The position numbers were made by a program, and so were the translations under genes. The notes under the pieces were generated by a model. It was not told where the DNA came from, ran no database searches, and was given only the letters and a program-made list of their open reading frames with translations. This document shows, piece by piece, positions 4,749 through 7,058 of a stretch of DNA of 7,058 bases. Source of the DNA: DATAYF01 sp036272735 (GTDB lineage Bacteria > Chloroflexota > Ktedonobacteria > Ktedonobacterales > Ktedonobacteraceae); assembly GCA_036272735.1 (NCBI GenBank), contig DATAYF010000687.1, positions 1 through 7,058 of the forward strand, in the 5' to 3' direction. Position 1 is the stretch's first letter. The number at the start of each line of letters is the position of its first letter.

Positions 4749-6734
4749 ATGCCAATTGCGAGCGAACATCCCCTCTGGGAACCTTCGGAAGAGTTAAAGC
4801 AACAATCCAACCTGGCAGGCTATATGCGCTGGTTAGCAAGCGAGAAGGGTCTGCAATTTGCCGACCGCGAAGAGCTATGGCACTGGTCGGTCACTCAGCT
4901 TGAGGATTTTTGGGCCTCCATCTGGGAATATTTCAAGGTGCAAGCCTCGCAGCCCTACACAAGCGTGCTGGTCGAGCGTACAATGCCGGGTGCGCAATGG
5001 TTTCCTGGTTCATATCTCAACTATGCCGAGCACATCTTTCGTAACGCGGTCCCCACGCAAAACGCGATCTGCTTCCGTTCGGAGCGTCATGAGATGGTAA
5101 CGGTGACATGGCAAGAACTGGCGCAGCAGGTGGGAGCCATCGCGCAGGCGTTGCGCAAGATGGGCGTGCACAAGGGCGATTGCGTCGTGGCCTACATGCC
5201 CAACATCCCCGCCACGCTGACAGCTTTTCTGGCCTGTGCCAGCATCGGCGCGATCTGGTCAAGCTGCTCGCCTGATTTTGGCACCAAAAGCGTCATCGAC
5301 CGTTTCCAACAGATCGAACCCAAAGTGCTGTTCGCCGTCGATGGCTACCAGTACAACGGCAAACCCTTCGACCGGCACGCTATCGTTGCCGAGCTACAAC
5401 AAGCCCTACCCACGCTTGAGCATACTGTGCTCTTCCCCTACCTCTTCGAGCAGCCCGACCCGCAACGCTTCAGCAACGCGCTCGCGTGGGACTCGCTGCT
5501 GACGGAGCCTGCCGAGCTTGTCTTCGAGCAGGTCCCCTTCGATCATCCGCTGTGGGTGCTCTACTCATCCGGCACCACGGGCCTCCCCAAACCAATCGTA
5601 CAGGGGCAGGGCGGCATCCTGTTGGAACATCTCAAGATGCTCGCGCTCGACACCGACCTCAAGCCAGGCGACCGCGTCTTCTGGTTTACCACCACGGGCT
5701 GGATGATGTGGAACTTCGTCATCGGTGGCTTGCTGGTTGGCGCCCAGGTGTTGATGTACGATGGAAGCCCGGCTTATCCCGACATGGGGACGCTGTGGCG
5801 CTTCGCGCAGGATAGCGGCATGACGCTGTTCGGGACCAGCGCCGGTTACATCGCCTCGTGCATGAAGTCCGAGGTCGAGCCGGGACGTGACTATGACCTG
5901 AGCAAGCTCAAGTCCATCGGTTCGACAGGATCACCATTGCCGCCAGAGGGCTTCCAATGGATCTACGAGCACGTCAAACGCGACCTGTGGCTGGCCTCGG
6001 TGAGCGGCGGCACCGACGTCTGCTCGGCGCTCGTGCTGGGTTCTGTGCTGCTGCCGGTCTACGCGGGCGAGTTGCAATGCCGTTCGCTAGGAGCCAAAAT
6101 CGAGGCGTTCGATGAGCAGGGAGCGTCGCTAATCGACGAAGTGGGCGAACTGGTCGTGACCGAGCCGATGCCCTCGATGCCGCTCTTCTTCTGGAACGAT
6201 GCCGACAACAAGCGCTACCATGAAAGCTATTTCGACGTGTATCCTGGTGTGTGGCGGCACGGCGATTGGATCAGGATTACCCCGCGTGGCAGCGCGGTTA
6301 TCTACGGGCGCTCCGACTCGACGATTAACCGCATGGGCATTCGCATGGGCAGCAGCGAGATCTACCGTATCGTCGAAGGGCTACCAGAAGTGCTGGATAG
6401 CCTGATCGTTGGCGTGGAGCTACCACGCGGCGAGTACTACATGCCACTATTCGTGGTGCTCAGGCCCGGCGTGGAGTTAACCGACGACCTGCAAAAGCGC
6501 ATCAAAGCGGGCCTGCGCGAACACATCTCGCCCCATCATGTCCCCGACGAGATCCTGGTCATCCCCGAAGTGCCGCGCACGCTGAGCGGCAAAAAGCTGG
6601 AAGTGCCGGTCAAAAAATTGCTGATGGGCATCCCCGCCGCAAAAGCCATCAGCATCGACGCCATGAGCAACCCCCAATCGATCACCTACCTGAACGACAC
6701 AGTCGAAAAGGTGCGTGGCATGAGAGAACCGTAA
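4749..6734 (+). CDS. Acetoacetyl-CoA synthetase (acetoacetate-CoA ligase)
   Basis: The 661-residue enzyme activates acetoacetate with ATP and CoA to acetoacetyl-CoA, AMP and pyrophosphate in the cytoplasm, feeding ketone-body use, polyhydroxybutyrate or isoprenoid precursors. Length and motifs fit the acetoacetate-CoA ligase branch of the acyl-CoA synthetase family. There is an N-terminal ACAS_N-like region (about 35-95), then the AMP-binding core with ATP-binding YSSGTTGLPKPIVQGQGG from Tyr272. SVSGGTDVCSA has Thr422/Asp423, and HGDW is at 504-507, followed by the hinge region GRSDSTINRMG. The small C-terminal domain carries PRTLSGKKLEVP, where Lys615 aligns with the acetylation-sensitive catalytic lysine of acetyl-CoA synthetase. 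The PKPIVxGQGG form is what separates this family from acetyl-CoA synthetase. ATG 4749 is preferred because AAGG (4736-4739) is nine bases upstream; GTG 4743 is the alternative. The frame is intact. Confidence 0.95.
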   Translation: MPIASEHPLWEPSEELKQQSNLAGYMRWLASEKGLQFADREELWHWSVTQLEDFWASIWEYFKVQASQPYTSVLVERTMPGAQWFPGSYLNYAEHIFRNAVPTQNAICFRSERHEMVTVTWQELAQQVGAIAQALRKMGVHKGDCVVAYMPNIPATLTAFLACASIGAIWSSCSPDFGTKSVIDRFQQIEPKVLFAVDGYQYNGKPFDRHAIVAELQQALPTLEHTVLFPYLFEQPDPQRFSNALAWDSLLTEPAELVFEQVPFDHPLWVLYSSGTTGLPKPIVQGQGGILLEHLKMLALDTDLKPGDRVFWFTTTGWMMWNFVIGGLLVGAQVLMYDGSPAYPDMGTLWRFAQDSGMTLFGTSAGYIASCMKSEVEPGRDYDLSKLKSIGSTGSPLPPEGFQWIYEHVKRDLWLASVSGGTDVCSALVLGSVLLPVYAGELQCRSLGAKIEAFDEQGASLIDEVGELVVTEPMPSMPLFFWNDADNKRYHESYFDVYPGVWRHGDWIRITPRGSAVIYGRSDSTINRMGIRMGSSEIYRIVEGLPEVLDSLIVGVELPRGEYYMPLFVVLRPGVELTDDLQKRIKAGLREHISPHHVPDEILVIPEVPRTLSGKKLEVPVKKLLMGIPAAKAISIDAMSNPQSITYLNDTVEKVRGMREP

Positions 6735-6743
6735 CTTTAAACG

Positions 6744-6774
6744 TAAAATACAGGCAAACCCTGTTAAAATTTTA
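6744..6774 (+). terminator. Weak or imperfect terminator-like hairpin after the synthetase gene
   Basis: ACAGG (6750-6754) pairs with CCTGT (6760-6764). TAAAAT (6744-6749) can extend the stem with ATTTTA (6769-6774) across a one-sided four-base bulge. It begins nine bases after the synthetase stop. The T tract is only four bases and is part of the stem, so termination strength is doubtful. Confidence 0.35.
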
Positions 6775-6778
6775 GTTA

Positions 6779-7058
6779 TCAATGAATGCACAGATTATAC
6801 ATTGATGCCTGTGTATGTGTCCCGGACACCTGGTCGAGCAAGCTGTTGGTGATCTCTGTGATACGCGAATCCATGTGCGCTACCATGCGCGGCGTGAAGG
6901 CTTGTGAGACCAGGGTACGCAACTGGCGATGACGCGGTGGGTCCATGTTCAGAATAGTGGAACTAATCGGGTTGCTGGTGCGGCGCTCGTCTTGCCCGAA
7001 TCGGTTCTCATCAGAAGAGAACGTCGTGTAATCATTCAGGACACGTACAACATCGGCG
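6779..7058 (-). pseudogene. Cytochrome P450 fragment, truncated at its 3' side and cut by the window edge
   Basis: Reading inward from the right edge on the minus strand, 92 codons run to TGA at 6781-6779. The first 77 or so look like the N-terminal half of a bacterial class I P450: ADVVRVLNDYTTFSSD, then DPPRHRQLRTLVSQAFTPR, which carries the C-helix H-x-x-x-R motif, and then a helix ending SLLDQV. At that point (about 6828) the family resemblance stops. Fifteen unrelated residues follow, then a stop. The oxygen-binding helix, the E-x-x-R motif and the heme-binding Cys loop are all missing, and the intact synthetase gene occupies the sequence beyond, so they cannot lie further on. Neither of the other two frames past 6828 restores similarity. 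It is therefore a decayed gene, not a simple frameshift. Whether its 5' end is intact lies outside the window. Confidence 0.8.
6817..6829. repeat. 13-base palindrome at the P450 breakpoint
   Basis: GTGTCC and GGACAC flank a central C. The palindrome coincides with the point where P450 similarity ends, as expected for a recombination or element-end junction, although no transposase or second matching end is visible. Confidence 0.55.

Noticed and set aside
1..7058. CRISPR array, tRNA, rRNA, transposase or toxin-antitoxin pair
   Set aside because: No regularly spaced direct repeats, no cloverleaf or rRNA-like stretch, and no matching protein motifs were seen on either strand.

Overview
The window looks like chromosomal DNA from a spore-forming, filamentous Chloroflexota of the Ktedonobacteria type. 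That placement is an inference from gene style: a Trp-rich N-terminus at the left edge resembling the start of the large LuxR/MalT-like regulators common there, a kelch-repeat lipoprotein, an orphan OmpR-type regulator, moderately high GC, and clear Shine-Dalgarno sites with TTG and GTG starts. No rRNA, tRNA, CRISPR array, transposase or integrase is visible.

Layout. Positions 1-368 (minus strand) hold the 5' end of a gene that leaves the window and, upstream in the same frame, a doubtful 71-residue ORF. Positions 507-1223 (plus) encode an orphan OmpR/PhoB response regulator. Positions 1353-2414 (plus) encode a lipoprotein with six kelch-like blades, closed by a strong intrinsic terminator at 2429-2472. 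On the minus strand follow a DUF983 membrane protein (2492-2863) and, upstream of it, a CE7 acetyl esterase/cephalosporin-C deacetylase (3103-4071). The 239-base gap between them holds a perfect 53-base palindrome and a putative promoter with a palindrome in its spacer. A compact divergent promoter region (4072-4193) separates the esterase from an SRPBCC-domain protein (4194-4625, plus). A full-length acetoacetyl-CoA synthetase follows (4749-6734, plus). The right edge (6779-7058, minus) is a cytochrome P450 fragment whose similarity to the family stops abruptly beside a 13-base palindrome.

How the genes fit together. There is no evident single pathway. The response regulator could control nearby genes, but no histidine kinase is present. 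The esterase (deacetylation of xylo-oligosaccharides or similar acetylated compounds) and the acetoacetyl-CoA synthetase (activation of acetoacetate for central metabolism or polyhydroxybutyrate) are ordinary saprophyte functions. The SRPBCC protein is co-directional with the synthetase and may be co-transcribed, although the synthetase has its own plausible promoter and a structured leader.

I did not find a convincing new multi-gene system. The parts most worth a second look are non-coding: the 53-base palindrome, the palindrome inside the DUF983 promoter, the symmetric divergent promoter, the synthetase leader, and the P450 truncation junction.
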